Shown here one piece after another: positions 1 through 11,240 of a stretch of 64,000 nucleotides of DNA. This DNA comes from Xestospongia bergquistia. Taxonomy: Eukaryota > Porifera > Demospongiae > Haplosclerida > Petrosiidae. Position numbers and translations under genes: made by a program. Position 1 is the stretch's first letter. Each line of letters opens with the position of its first letter. The stretch is from contig OZ014423.1 in assembly GCA_963965975.1 (NCBI GenBank), positions 2,790,001 to 2,854,000 on the forward strand, given 5' to 3'. The notes under the pieces were generated by a model. That model had not been told where the DNA came from. It did not search any database and worked only from the letters and a program-made list of their open reading frames with translations.

Positions 1-498
1 AATACCTTTCAAAAAAGCACATGCAAGAGAAGAGTCCATCACTCCAATAAAACTGTGTGTATAAACTATAAAATATAGTTAGCTACACCTCTAATGTGGG
101 AATATTCATAAAAAATATTTTGTTCTGAAGTTATGGCTAATTTTATTACCTAAACAGCCTTCTTTGCTAAGAAGATACATCTGAGATAGTTGAGACTACC
201 TGATATAATGTTACATCCAAGTCTACAAAAAATGCATCTTAGCAAAAGAACAGAGTCTTAAACAACTGTTACTTACAAAACATGACTGACACTTGCCATG
301 CATATGGTTTTTAGCACTGTCTGCCACCATCATTTGCATAAAGCAAAGCTATGATTATAAGACTTCTATTTTGTTATAAGTTAATTTGTACAGTGACAGC
401 ACAACTAACACTACTCAGTGAATTCAGCTATATACTGTTGTGGAATTTAATACATTTCATTAATGAATAGTATTTGATTTCTTCATGCGTTCCATTAT

Positions 499-982
499 CA
501 GGGTTGGGGTCAATTACATGAAAATGATTACGATTATGATAATACGATTATGATAACACAGTGATTATGAAAGGTGATTACAATTACAATTATAGGGAAA
601 AAAGCATGATTATGATTACAATTATCATTACGATTACAGATTACAGTCTAGCAGTGACAGTATATATAGGCTTTTTACATTCAGCTGGAAATATGCAAGG
701 TGTAATCAGTGTAACCACATGTTCTTTCATGCATCATTTTATAAATATTACATCAGTAGATGCTAACACAGGCAACATGTACTTGTTCCATGTACTACTT
801 GCAATGGCTACTGTAATCGCTGTAATCACTTGTGATTATAGTAATTACTTTGTTTGATTATAATTACGATCACTGATTACACTGTTTCTGGAAAGTTGAT
901 TACGATTACCATTGCGATTACAGCAAAAAATGTAACTGATTTTAATCAATTACAATTATGATTGTAATCGGCCCCAACCCTG
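499..982. mobile_element. hAT-like MITE, copy 1
   Basis: A 484-bp non-autonomous element. Its ends are inverted repeats beginning CAGGGTTGGGG (499) and ending CCCCAACCCTG (982), matching 17 of 19 bases. The flanks TCCATTAT (491-498) and ACCATTAT (983-990) match at 7 of 8 positions, as expected for an 8-bp hAT target duplication. The interior is packed with GATTAC/GTAATC words in both directions near the ends and a more complex core in the middle. It lies in the CHMP3 intron upstream of the exon at 1361. A second copy in opposite orientation is at 40441-40914. The 98-codon ORF inside has no sign of being a gene. Confidence 0.8.
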
Positions 983-1360
983 ACCATTATGTAAGAATGA
1001 TTCCATTGCCATTGCTGCTACCATGTTTGTTATCAGTGGATGCTGAACCATCCCTGCATCACATTCATTTTTATTAAAAACTTATATATTTGTTCACGAT
1101 GCCTTTTAAAAAAGTATAGAACATATGTAGCACTATGTAGTTGGTGAGAAATGCACACTTTACTATTAAATCTGCACTCAGTATATATGCAAAAGCACAC
1201 AGTTCATCCTACATATGTGAAAATGGTGGCTAAGTACTGTTTCGTTATTGGCTTCAATCAGAAACTACAAAGTCAGCATTTCACTTATAACTACTGAATC
1301 TTAGGCTAATCTTACAGTTATAAATTTGTTTTTATAATGCTAACAGTATGTTGTTCATAG

Positions 1361-2370
1361 GCTGGATTACTTGAGGAAATGATAGAAGACACTATGGAAG
1401 GACTTGAAGACGATGATGTTGAGGACTTGGCTGATGAGGAAGTAGAGAAAGTTCTTCTTGAAATAACCCAGGGTATTATTACATGTGCAATATAACTTAC
1501 TATCTTTGTCTTTAGGTAAACTAGGAGATACTGATGCTATCCCTACAGGATTGCCTAAGGAAACTGAAGGGGTATGTCAGTCTAATCATTGTTCTCTTAA
1601 CTAAGTACCAGTATTGTTTTTACATTAATGTTTGCTATATTATATTAACTACAATTCAAAGAGTAAATGATTTCATTGGCAATAACTGTTTGTGCATCTG
1701 CATGACTTATAAGCTGTTTGCTGTACTGACTATATGGCTATGTTTATTTTCATTGTTTTAATAAGTTGCTGTATGCAACTTCAAGAGCAACAAATGAAAA
1801 ACTGCATTCTTTAACCACAGACGCATTTAGCAACCAATGATTATTATCAAACTTAGCTGCAAGTGGTACAACAATGAGTGTGACTGACAATGCTCAAAGC
1901 TTCTCACTAGCTTGATTTTCTATATTTAATGCATTGTGTAGCTATTAATTTTCCATTGACAACTGCTGCTAATTAATGCAATTTTTGCAGCTTTGGTCTG
2001 TAAAGTCAGTATCTTCCAAAAAATTAGAGAATGATTTTTTTCAACGCCTTTTCTTCCTTGAGCCTTCAACGAGTATAAAAATGATTAATGTCAACTTGAT
2101 CTAATAAGTATTTAATATCCTTACATGTTTTTAACATAAAATTTTATAATTATGTGTCAATATAGCCATATTTGCATATTGGTAATAATACAGCTTATTG
2201 TTGGTAGCATACTTGCACTACATCAATAGCAGATACTTTTGGAACCTTACAATTAGTAATTGAGTACTCCATAACATGTTATATTATCGTAGGCTACTGC
2301 ATTAGAACCTGAATCAGATGAGGAAGAGGAAGCAGAAATGTCACAAAGATTAGCACAGTTGAGGAGCTGA
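1361..2370 (+). CDS. CHMP3: CHMP3/VPS24, ESCRT-III subunit (last three exons only)
   Basis: Three exons: 1361-1472, 1516-1571 and 2293-2370 (stop TGA). Phases join cleanly with AG acceptors and GT donors. The first reads AGLLEEMIEDTMEGLEDDD, the acidic C-terminal half of CHMP3. The last gives an acidic stretch and ends MSQRLAQLRS, a typical MIM1 motif (R-L-x-x-L) that binds MIT domains such as that of VPS4. CHMP3 co-assembles into ESCRT-III filaments on endosomes for inward budding and scission. The N-terminal helices must lie left of the window: 1-1360 is intron holding the hAT MITE. The frame is intact. CHMP2 is the alternative family, but the residue pattern fits CHMP3 better. Confidence 0.88.
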
Positions 2371-2887
2371 GTGATTGAGTTGTATATGATATGTAGTTTT
2401 TAAAAACATGACATATTTTATAAATTCACTACTAATAATTATTGTTAAAGCTAGTGTGTTACTGTTTTTGTACATTTGGTTGTATAGTCAACTTTCTATT
2501 TCAATATCAAAGATACAACACTATACATGATATCACTAGTCATGACAAAAATTTAAATGTATTGTAATTCTACATTCACACAGATAGAGGTACAACAGAA
2601 AAGTAGCTGGTAGTCAAACACTACTACTACTACTGTTATTGGAACCTTCCTTATTTTTTGTAACAACAATTTTGTCTGAATGATTCACAAAAACACCCTT
2701 GGATATGGTCTGATGACACTACTGATAGACCTTATGTAGGTCTAATTGGAAACTCTTCCCTGTATAGATAGTATTGGAAACTATTGGATAACCTGTTCCG
2801 AAATTTACCTGCTTACAGACTTAACACACTCGTGGATGTCTCCTGACAGACACACCTTTGAATGGGAGGAGTCGTTGTAAGAGCAAA
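2371..2887. other. Intergenic spacer between CHMP3 and GLRX3
   Basis: About 500 bases of AT-rich sequence between the CHMP3 stop and the GLRX3 ATG. It must hold the CHMP3 3' UTR and the GLRX3 promoter. I see no clear poly(A) signal close to the stop and no TATA box I would defend. Confidence 0.6.
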
Positions 2888-5800
2888 ATGTCTTCTCTTG
2901 TTGACTTGCAAAGTCAAGATCATTTGCAAGAGCTTCTAGAAAAGAAGAGGTCAGCGAGATGATATATAATCATAATCAGACATACTGTGATGTGATTGTT
3001 TGTTATTAAATATTAATTGATGCAGAGCTACCTTTACTATTGGTCCTATAGTGTATTGACTACCCATAGAGATTACAGTAAAAGGAAAGTATCATGTGCC
3101 ATTTAAGTCAAAATGTTCTGATGATTGTGGGAGTGGTACTGTCAGCTATATAGTGTTACTAAACCCCATCCTAAACCTTCATAAATCCAAAAGAGTGTCA
3201 GTACAATCCACAGTCAGTAATGAACCACCAACACTCCTATAAATGAGTTGTGTGTGTTTACATAAAGTTATGTCGTTTTGTGGACTCAGCCTTTGGAGAT
3301 TTTCTGAACTTCTAAATTAGGATTGCCACAACTATTTTAGTGCCTACCAATAACATCATGTGCCTGGAACATTTTTATACTTTGTTGAGCAAGGTATACA
3401 TTTTGAAATACTTATGAGTATAGAATTAGTTGTAGTTCACTAAAGTGTCTATCTGAAGTCCATAAATAATATTCATTCTGTTTTATAGTTTTAAATAGAT
3501 CATTTTTGTTATAGTACAGTGGGTTCCTATATTACAGCTTTGTCAGAATCAATATCAAATTTTATAAATCAAATACCATTTATAATACCGAGGGAAGTTA
3601 AGTAACTCTTGCTAAGTGAGGGTTATAGTACTTGTCTGTCTATCTGTCTGTCTGTTACCCTGGCAGAGTACTTTAAATAGCCACACCTTAACATCATGCT
3701 CTCTAAAGTTCTAAAAACTCCTGCACAGATGTCAAGAGTTAGGGTATATTACGTCAATCTATTTGTAAGCATCCCATCCAGAGAAAGCATTAAATTTTCA
3801 GAATGCAACACTGGAACTGAGTATCCACCAAGAAATAATGTAAGTAAGCTCCTAGTTGATAGAAAATAACAAACAAATGAAATGTGGGGATTCGTGTTAA
3901 AGTTTCTGCTATAAAGTCATGCGATTTACTTACCTTGGCCTACTTATAAACACTCCTCACTGAAAGTAAGTAGATCAACAGGTACTTAATGGGATATTAA
4001 GCCTACAATGCCCTATGGTAATAGGTAATACCAAACACCTACCAATACTAAAGGCAACCAAAATACAGCCATAAGACTAGTCATCATACTTCACTGGTAC
4101 AAACTGCATCTATTAATAATCACATTATGGCTACTTTTGGTCTTGGTTGATAGTGTTTGACAATTGATATATTCTTCTTCAGCATATTTTGCCACTATAG
4201 CTTGTCTACATCTATTTGTGATATTTTATATCTGTCAAAGATATGTAATAGCTAGGGCTTACACTTTAATGCTTTTCATTGTTTGGTTAGTTTTGCTGTG
4301 GCAATGGTTTGGCACTTTAGTACCTCTCCTTTCACAGATTACTTGTGTTACACTTTTGGACATCATGGTCAGAGCCCTGTACTCATATCAATGAGACATT
4401 GAACGATTTATGTAAAGAGATCTCCCAATGTTTCTTTGTGAAGGTATTTATTTGTTTATTAGTCAGCTCAGTTTTTAACATACTAGACTGATAAGTCAAC
4501 TTGTTTCACTTTTAGGTGGAGGCAGAGTCATTGGCTGAAGTTTCTTTGAAATATGAAGTAGTTGCTGTACCAACTATTGTCTATGTGAAGGTATGCTCTA
4601 TTGGTAAAATTTCCTAGGCTGTCAATAACCATCACTGTTTGTATAATTGAATAATAATTTTATTCCAAGAGTAATTGGATCATGATTGTGTCTATAATGG
4701 GGTTAAAATGCTAATGTCACAGTAAACACATAGAATGATAGAGAAACATCAAGCCACATAAGGTTCATGGTAGAGGCTAAGTTCAATCGATTTATTATTT
4801 GGTTTATCAGTTACATGAAGTGGATTTATTTCATTTGTCACTCATGATAGTCATATGCAACAATACTATTGGACTATGTGAAACAGATATGACCATGTAG
4901 TACATGTATGTACGTGTACATACAACAATGTCCAAAACAATTATAGGACTGCCAGGCAATAAAAGTCTACAGATTGCACTGAGATGTGATGTGGGTAAGG
5001 ACAGGACATGCAGCAGCAAAGACTATGTAAAATAATAGCAGTAAACAACTATCTAATTCCAAAATGTCAGCAATTTCACAGAATTAACTAAGATTGTTGT
5101 TATATGCATCACATAAATAAAGTGATTTGATTGGTTGGTTTACTACAAACATGGTATATTAAACCAAGCAACTCAGTTAGTTGAATTTGGGTCTGTTACT
5201 ATAATAGTCCCTTAAGTGACTATGGAGAATTTTGTAAATACAATGTTTGATGTCATATGAGCTTTTGTTATAAGTGTTTATGCCAGTACATAACACATCA
5301 TTAAGCATTATAGGAATGACCTGGAAAAATGACTGTCACATTGATCTTATGTGGGTAATGTCCATTGAAGTATTCATAATATCTGATATTGACTGTAAAA
5401 ATTTATTGTACTCTCTCATTCTTATACTGAAATGGCTATAATGTCTACCTAAAGACCTTTACTTACTTGTTTTCTTTTATAGGATGGGCACATCGTTGAC
5501 AGAGTCAATGGAGCTCATATGCCAGAAATAGTCAGAAAAGCTCGTGCATTGAGTGAAGGAATTAATACTAGTACTCATCAGTCATCAACAGAGGTACATA
5601 TTGTATTTCTAAACCCTCCAATCTGTTGTGCTGTATATTAGTATCTTGATACTCGGCTTAAAATGTTGGTCAACACTGCTCCATGTATGCTTTTTATGAA
5701 AGGCAACCCTCAGGAACCACAATGTGGTAAGATAAATTTATTATTACCAGGGCTTGTCCCTGTCCTACCATTTACATTCAATACATGACACATAGAAACA

Positions 5801-6990
5801 TAAAAAGTTAATAGCTCATCGAATGCTATAGGAACTGTACTTCTTGTTTTCTCTTGTATGTGTATATTCCTAGATATAAAGAGCTTACATTCACAATAAC
5901 ATAGTTTGTACATACTTCATCTCATATTCAGGTTTTAGTCGCCAAGCTGTGTCTATCCTTCAAGACTGTAATGCAGAATTCTCATCGTTTGACATTCTAC
6001 AGGACGATGAGGTAAGCTGTTATCACATGCATATGGGACCCCCTCTGTTCTCTTAATGTTCATTGGTAGGTTCGAACAGGCCTTGAAAAATACTCAAACT
6101 GGCCAACCTATCCACAATTGTATGTTAATGGAGAATTAATAGGTGGATTGGATATCATGAAGGTGATTGGGACATCTTTTAATTGTTTATATTATTAATT
6201 TTTGATCTTTAATAGGAGTTAAAATTGAATGGTGAACTAGAAAGTATGCTTCCAAAAATAATTACATTACAGAAAAGGTGTTGTTGAGTTAATTCTTCAT
6301 GGAATATTTTGTATCCATGATTACATACTCTGTTGCACATTTATAACAAATACAACTTTGATGTAATTCAATTCATAACTTGAAAGACACTTTGAAATTA
6401 TAAGCATATAATGTCATCATATTTTCTTTTTTTCTCTTATAGACTTCAAAGTCTAATTTGTAAATCACCAATTATGTTATTTATGAAAGGTTCTCCTGAG
6501 GTCTGTCTGTCTAACTTTCTACTTAAATTGTTTTATAATATATTTCATCGTTATAGCTTCCAAAGTGTGGGTTCAGTCGCTCAATGTGTGACATCTTAAA
6601 AGAAGCTGGGTAAACAGAATGCACACAGTTATAAGAAACTCTTATATAAAATATCTAATCTATAATAAATGTAGTAACAGATGCTGTCATGCTAGGTTTA
6701 CCTTTTAAAATACATTTAGTCACTCTGCACCAATCTACTGTAATTCGACCTTGCTTTTCTTATGTATAGTGTTGATTACAACACTTTTGACATATTGCAA
6801 GATGATAAAGTTCGTCAAGGTCTTAAGAAATACTCAAATTGGCCAACTTATCCACAACTATACGTTAATGGAGAATTAGTGGGTGGACTGGATATCATCA
6901 AGGTAAAGGAAATGTCTTGCATTATTTCTATGTTGCTTATAGGAGCTGAAAGAGTCTGGGGATTTAATGGCCACATTAGAACCACAATAA
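2888..6990 (+). CDS. GLRX3: Glutaredoxin-3 (PICOT): thioredoxin-like domain plus two monothiol glutaredoxin domains
   Basis: Twelve exons, all with GT-AG ends and matching phases: 2888-2949, 4338-4443, 4516-4590, 5483-5593, 5642-5726, 5932-6011, 6070-6162, 6216-6277, 6443-6500, 6557-6609, 6770-6902, 6943-6990. Together they give 966 nt, a 321-residue protein (human GLRX3 has 335). Residues 1 to about 115 are the thioredoxin-like domain with WTSWSEPC in place of the redox CxxC. Two glutaredoxin domains follow, each with the monothiol CGFS motif and the substrate-binding run [13 protein letters not shown]. The family binds [2Fe-2S] clusters with glutathione and, with BOLA2, traffics iron in the cytosol. 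The two Grx units are close copies, including their intron positions. The ATG is the first in frame and precedes [10 protein letters not shown]. Intron 1 (1.4 kb) holds a short CTGT microsatellite near 3640. Confidence 0.95.
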
Positions 6991-7014
6991 AACAGACAAT
7001 TTTCAGTTAATAAA
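6986..7014 (+). promoter_or_regulatory. Candidate GLRX3 poly(A) signals
   Basis: AATAAA occurs at 6986-6991, overlapping the stop codon, and again at 7009-7014, only 19 bases after the stop. Either would give a very short 3' UTR. This fits the 78-base gap to the stop of the convergent macro gene. Confidence 0.55.
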
Positions 7015-7068
7015 TCTATTTAGAAAATCAACAATTAAAATTAATTATCAAGAAGTAAATTTTAACAC

Positions 7069-10000
7069 TTAATATTCACAATATTTCAATGATTCCTCAA
7101 CAGAGGTAATATAATTTAAAAAGGGATAGTAAGTATCTTTATCCCAAATTATAATGCGAATATCACCAAGGCACTCATTGCGAGTCTTTCGCTTCTGATA
7201 GTCTACCAGAGTATCTATGATAGTTGCTGCAACAATATCTTTATCCATGCCAAACAATCCAGAACTAATAGCAGGTAAAGCAATAGAATGTAATTTTAAA
7301 TGACAACCTTCACGAAGGGCATCAAGAACAGCAGCTTTAAGAAGTCGTGCACACTCTGGCTCAGACTTTATTTCATGAGCATTAGGCCCAACAACGTGGA
7401 TTACATACTGACACTGTAGCTGTCCACCACCTGACCTCGTTGAAACAGCTGTTCCTGTTTTAATGTATCCTCCATGACGTTCTAAGGCGTCGATTGAATA
7501 TTCATAAATTTTCCCTCCACTGGCTTCATTTATTTGTTTTGCTATTCCTGCTCCATGGCTTAAAGTTTTGTTTGCTGGATTCACAATTGCTCCTACAGTT
7601 TCCTTTAACAAGTTACCATGACGAAGTGTGAGAGATCGACCATTCTTAAATTGCATAACAACTACAGGTCGAAATTGTACTCTCTCTACATTTTTTGGTT
7701 TTCCCGACCCAAATATTTTCTGCTTTACCCATTCACTACCAAACATATTACCACTGCTACTGACTGTCTTTTTGTCAGTTTGTACAGCAGTAGGACGCAT
7801 TCTCTCAATTTCATTTTCCAAATCATTCTGTACTTTATCTGCTTGAGTGGACACAATTACAAACTCCAAATTTTCTGGCACCCAATTTATAACAGTATCT
7901 TCAAACCTTGACTCCAATTCAGATATCATTTGACCCAGCTCTTCTACATGGACACCTGGAGGAAGATAAACAGATTTGCTTTCCACACCCATTTTTTCTA
8001 GACTGTTATAAGACTGTTCAAAATTGGTTAAAGCTTCATGAAGACTCTCTTGACTTGGAAACGTGAAGTGAACAGTCCTTTTACCTTCTTTATATTCTAC
8101 TCCAGCTTGAAAACCAATTCTACTGTGTTTCATCAATGTAATGATATCAGGTGACACGTCTGTTAACATATCATAATGTGAAGAGCTAGAAATTTCCCGT
8201 TGTAGTTGATTAGAAGGTATTGTAGGAGGAGATGGTTTGTGTTCAAAATTGGTGTGCGCATCTATTATAACAAGATCACAATATAAAAAGGTGTAATTAT
8301 TTCTATAAAACACTATCAAGAATTATAACACAGACTATATTAATTCACAAAAGGGAAGAAAGTACATGGGCAAACCCCTCCTCTTTTTGACAATCTGATG
8401 GTAAAGACTGCACCCCACCTATTGGAATGTGGACCAGTACCACAATGTTTATAAAGCAGTTATGAATTGTTATTGTAATTGCCACAAAAGATTGTCCTTA
8501 ACAAAGCTTGGAAAAACTTTTAGACCAATAAGTCTTTGAATATTACTGGCATTAGAAGAATCTCTTTACAGGAATCTTGCTTGACAAAAATAATTGCTTT
8601 ATAGACAATTGAATAGCTACTTCAGCCTGAAGAGTAGCAAAAGGCAAATAAAAAGGTAATGATGTGAATATAATACCACAAATATTAGAATGTAAATTAT
8701 TATCTATGATCATAAGTGCTATGTGGTATTTCCTCACATTCCATTGGAACAGTACACATACACAGTTCACTTTTAGATCATCCTCAGCTCCTCACTTGAC
8801 TAGAGCTTAGAAATCATTAATAGGTACAGAATATTCACTAGAGTCTACAGACACATTGCCATTCAATGATTACATTAATATTATTTAGTACAACATATTT
8901 TAGCAGTCACTTTGCACTGAGCTCAACTAGCTATGAATTAGCAATGGTAATATCTTACTTAGTTTGTGTGTCTGATAGTTATGTAAAATATTCTCTTTCT
9001 CTAAAACATAATTATTATCTTGAAGCATATCAAAAATGAATCAATAGTGTAATTTACAATAAATTATCCCAAGATTGTATTGATGGTGCAAATAGATGTC
9101 CAACCATTATCACCACAAACCAATGCATGATTGACAAAAGCTTCTAGGATCTTAATGCAACAGAAAAAACACTTAGAAGAACTTTCACAATATAGCAGCC
9201 TTGCTCTATGTAAGATACAAATTATACAACTACAACGAAACAGTATGATAGGTGGATAATTTCAGTTGTTACAGAACATATTCTATCACATTGATATGCA
9301 TTGACAAGATAACACACAGATATGTATAAATAAACCAACTCTTGAAAAGAAAAGGATTAACAAAACAAATTAACACACTAACCTAATTTTCCAGTTCCAT
9401 ATCTGTCATAGCCCAGTGTCAATCCAGAAAAACCTTCCTGGATATCTGTTTCACGCATTGGAAGAGTAGGCGCATCAGTCTCATCCATTTTGTTTAACAA
9501 CAGAGTATGAATGGCAGCCCTAGCATTTTGCAAATGACTCCAACAGCCAGTTATTGTAAGTGAAGAGTCATGATGAGAAAGATGACATTGCAACGAAGGG
9601 TTAATACGCTGTAAGATGTGCTGAATATATATGATGGGTATATTCATTATAAGGTCACCTTTAAAGGTGAGGGATGTCGATTCAGTGACCTACAAAAAAC
9701 AAAGCTAATCAATCTTGTCCTAACATTGAAACATAAGTTAATACTGAATGACTCACTTCATGTACACCAACTCCTAAATGCCTACCATAAGAACACTATC
9801 TTATTTTTTGTAGCAATGTGTGTATTACTTAGCTATCATCAATGAATATACGACAATTACATAGTGGGTAATGAAGTTGGGCATACACCCAGCTATATAA
9901 ACAAAATTTAATAGCAGCAGTGAGCAACACTTTTCTGCATGCATACGATGGTCTTTTGAAAATATGTTTGACATCTAACTATGGTCCATGTTTAAGGTGC

Positions 10001-11032
10001 TATCCTTTAGTATTTAAGAATACAATATATCCCATTGGCAAACGCACCCTCATTATTGTGAAGAGGACACATCTTAGGATACTCTTTAGAAAATGTTTGC
10101 TAAAAAGTAAGCATGGTACACTTGAGATCAAAATAAAAAGGGCTGAGCAAGTATTAATACAGGTTACCATTTGCATTCCAGGTCTTTTAAAGGGGTCATA
10201 ATTAAGTGATCTGGTATAAGTCATTCACCCAAGGAGGCATAAGGTGACACTGAGGCTTGTTATATACCAGTATTGTGGTATATTAGTCTAACAGAGCTAA
10301 GCCCTCCTTTCTCCAAGGATTTATATGATGTCTTTCCCATTGATAAACACCCTCTTCATGAAGTTGCTGGGCAGACAGTTCTTCTTATGCATAATATTAT
10401 GAAGCATATCTATTATGTGTGTATCTATAGATACACACGTTTTCAATAATTATTTCTATCATCACTATAACAGGCAATTTAATTGGATAGGTTGAATTCC
10501 AGCCTAGCTATTTAGGTTTTGTGTAGCCAGTTCTGCATTGGAAAGGGGTTGGCTACACAAATAATTTTATTGTCGGGGCCATAGTGTACATCTGGCTAAT
10601 TTTTTGGTATAGTCCACAAAAATTTTCTTGCTTTCAATAACACAAATGCAATAGTCATGCATAGCCTGGTCCTCCCTGCAGGGGTAGAGACTGGCTACGG
10701 GAGACTAGCCACATAAGTACATAATCTTTTCTTACCACAGATACAATAGTGGCAGCTCCTGGTACTTGTTGATTAAGTGACATGTCCACAGCTAAAACAA
10801 GGCAGTCAAAGTTAAAATTAATTACAAGTCCTTTTGTCATACCTTCTGCTTTATCAACAGACACTAGACAGTGCCCATTACCAATGTAGCAACCTTCAAC
10901 TTTTCCTTCATCAGTAACCTTTATACAATCACTAACAGACTTTTTGGCTTGAAGTTCTAACCAGTCCTTATTTGAAGAGACATGTTGAGCATAAGGAGTC
11001 TTCACAACGTACAGACCAACGGAAGAGGCCAT
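7069..11032 (-). CDS. Macro-domain protein (PARP9/PARP14-like macro, no ART domain)
   Basis: Three exons on the minus strand: 11032-10736, 9689-9383 and 8261-7069, phases 0 and 1 matching, giving 598 residues. The C-terminal third is a canonical macro domain: VNPANKTLSHGAGIAK forms the ADP-ribose distal-ribose loop, then YVIHVVGPNA, then ALPAISSGLFGMDK as the diphosphate-binding loop. Such domains bind or remove ADP-ribose. Residues about 100-400 look like the small alpha/beta (KH/RRM-like) modules that precede macro domains in PARP14, but I cannot prove this. The first exon contains a run (DCLVLAVDMSLNQQVPGAA) that could be a decayed macro start. No catalytic ADP-ribosyltransferase domain follows; the ORF stops 10-20 residues after the macro fold. 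The start ATG at 11032 is chosen because it begins the conserved-looking frame. The exon 1 link is less certain than exons 2-3. Confidence 0.8.
10518..10561. repeat. Small inverted repeat in macro-gene intron 1
   Basis: TTTGTGTAGCCA and TGGCTACACAAA, 12-bp arms around a 20-base spacer, inside the first intron of the macro gene. It may be the end of a small transposon; nothing more can be read. Confidence 0.45.
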
Positions 11033-11240
11033 GGCTATTGAGTAGGTGTAACCCGTGATCCCGTGACATTGGAAATTTGAATAAAATATTTTTTCGTTAA
11101 AGAATGCAGTTAAAGCACGCCCTGACTCTCTCGCAAGCCATCCCCTTCCTCTACAGACGAAGGCGCTGGCTCGCGATAATTTAGGGTACAAAACAACAAT
11201 GATGCTCTCATTATCACAATTAAAATATGAAAATTTTACA

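Noticed and set aside
561-857. 98-codon ORF, similar to a 95-codon ORF at 40566-40853
   Set aside because: Both lie inside the hAT-like MITE copies; the similarity reflects the repeat, and the low-complexity Ile/Thr/Tyr run is just translated GATTAC words.
4164-4394. Hydrophobic 76-codon ORF that looks like a membrane protein
   Set aside because: It runs through the end of GLRX3 intron 1 into exon 2 in the wrong fr ame; exon 2 in its proper frame encodes the thioredoxin-like WTSWSEPC segment.
7618-7911. Plus-strand ORFs opposite the macro domain exon
   Set aside because: They are antisense shadows of the conserved macro-gene coding exon.
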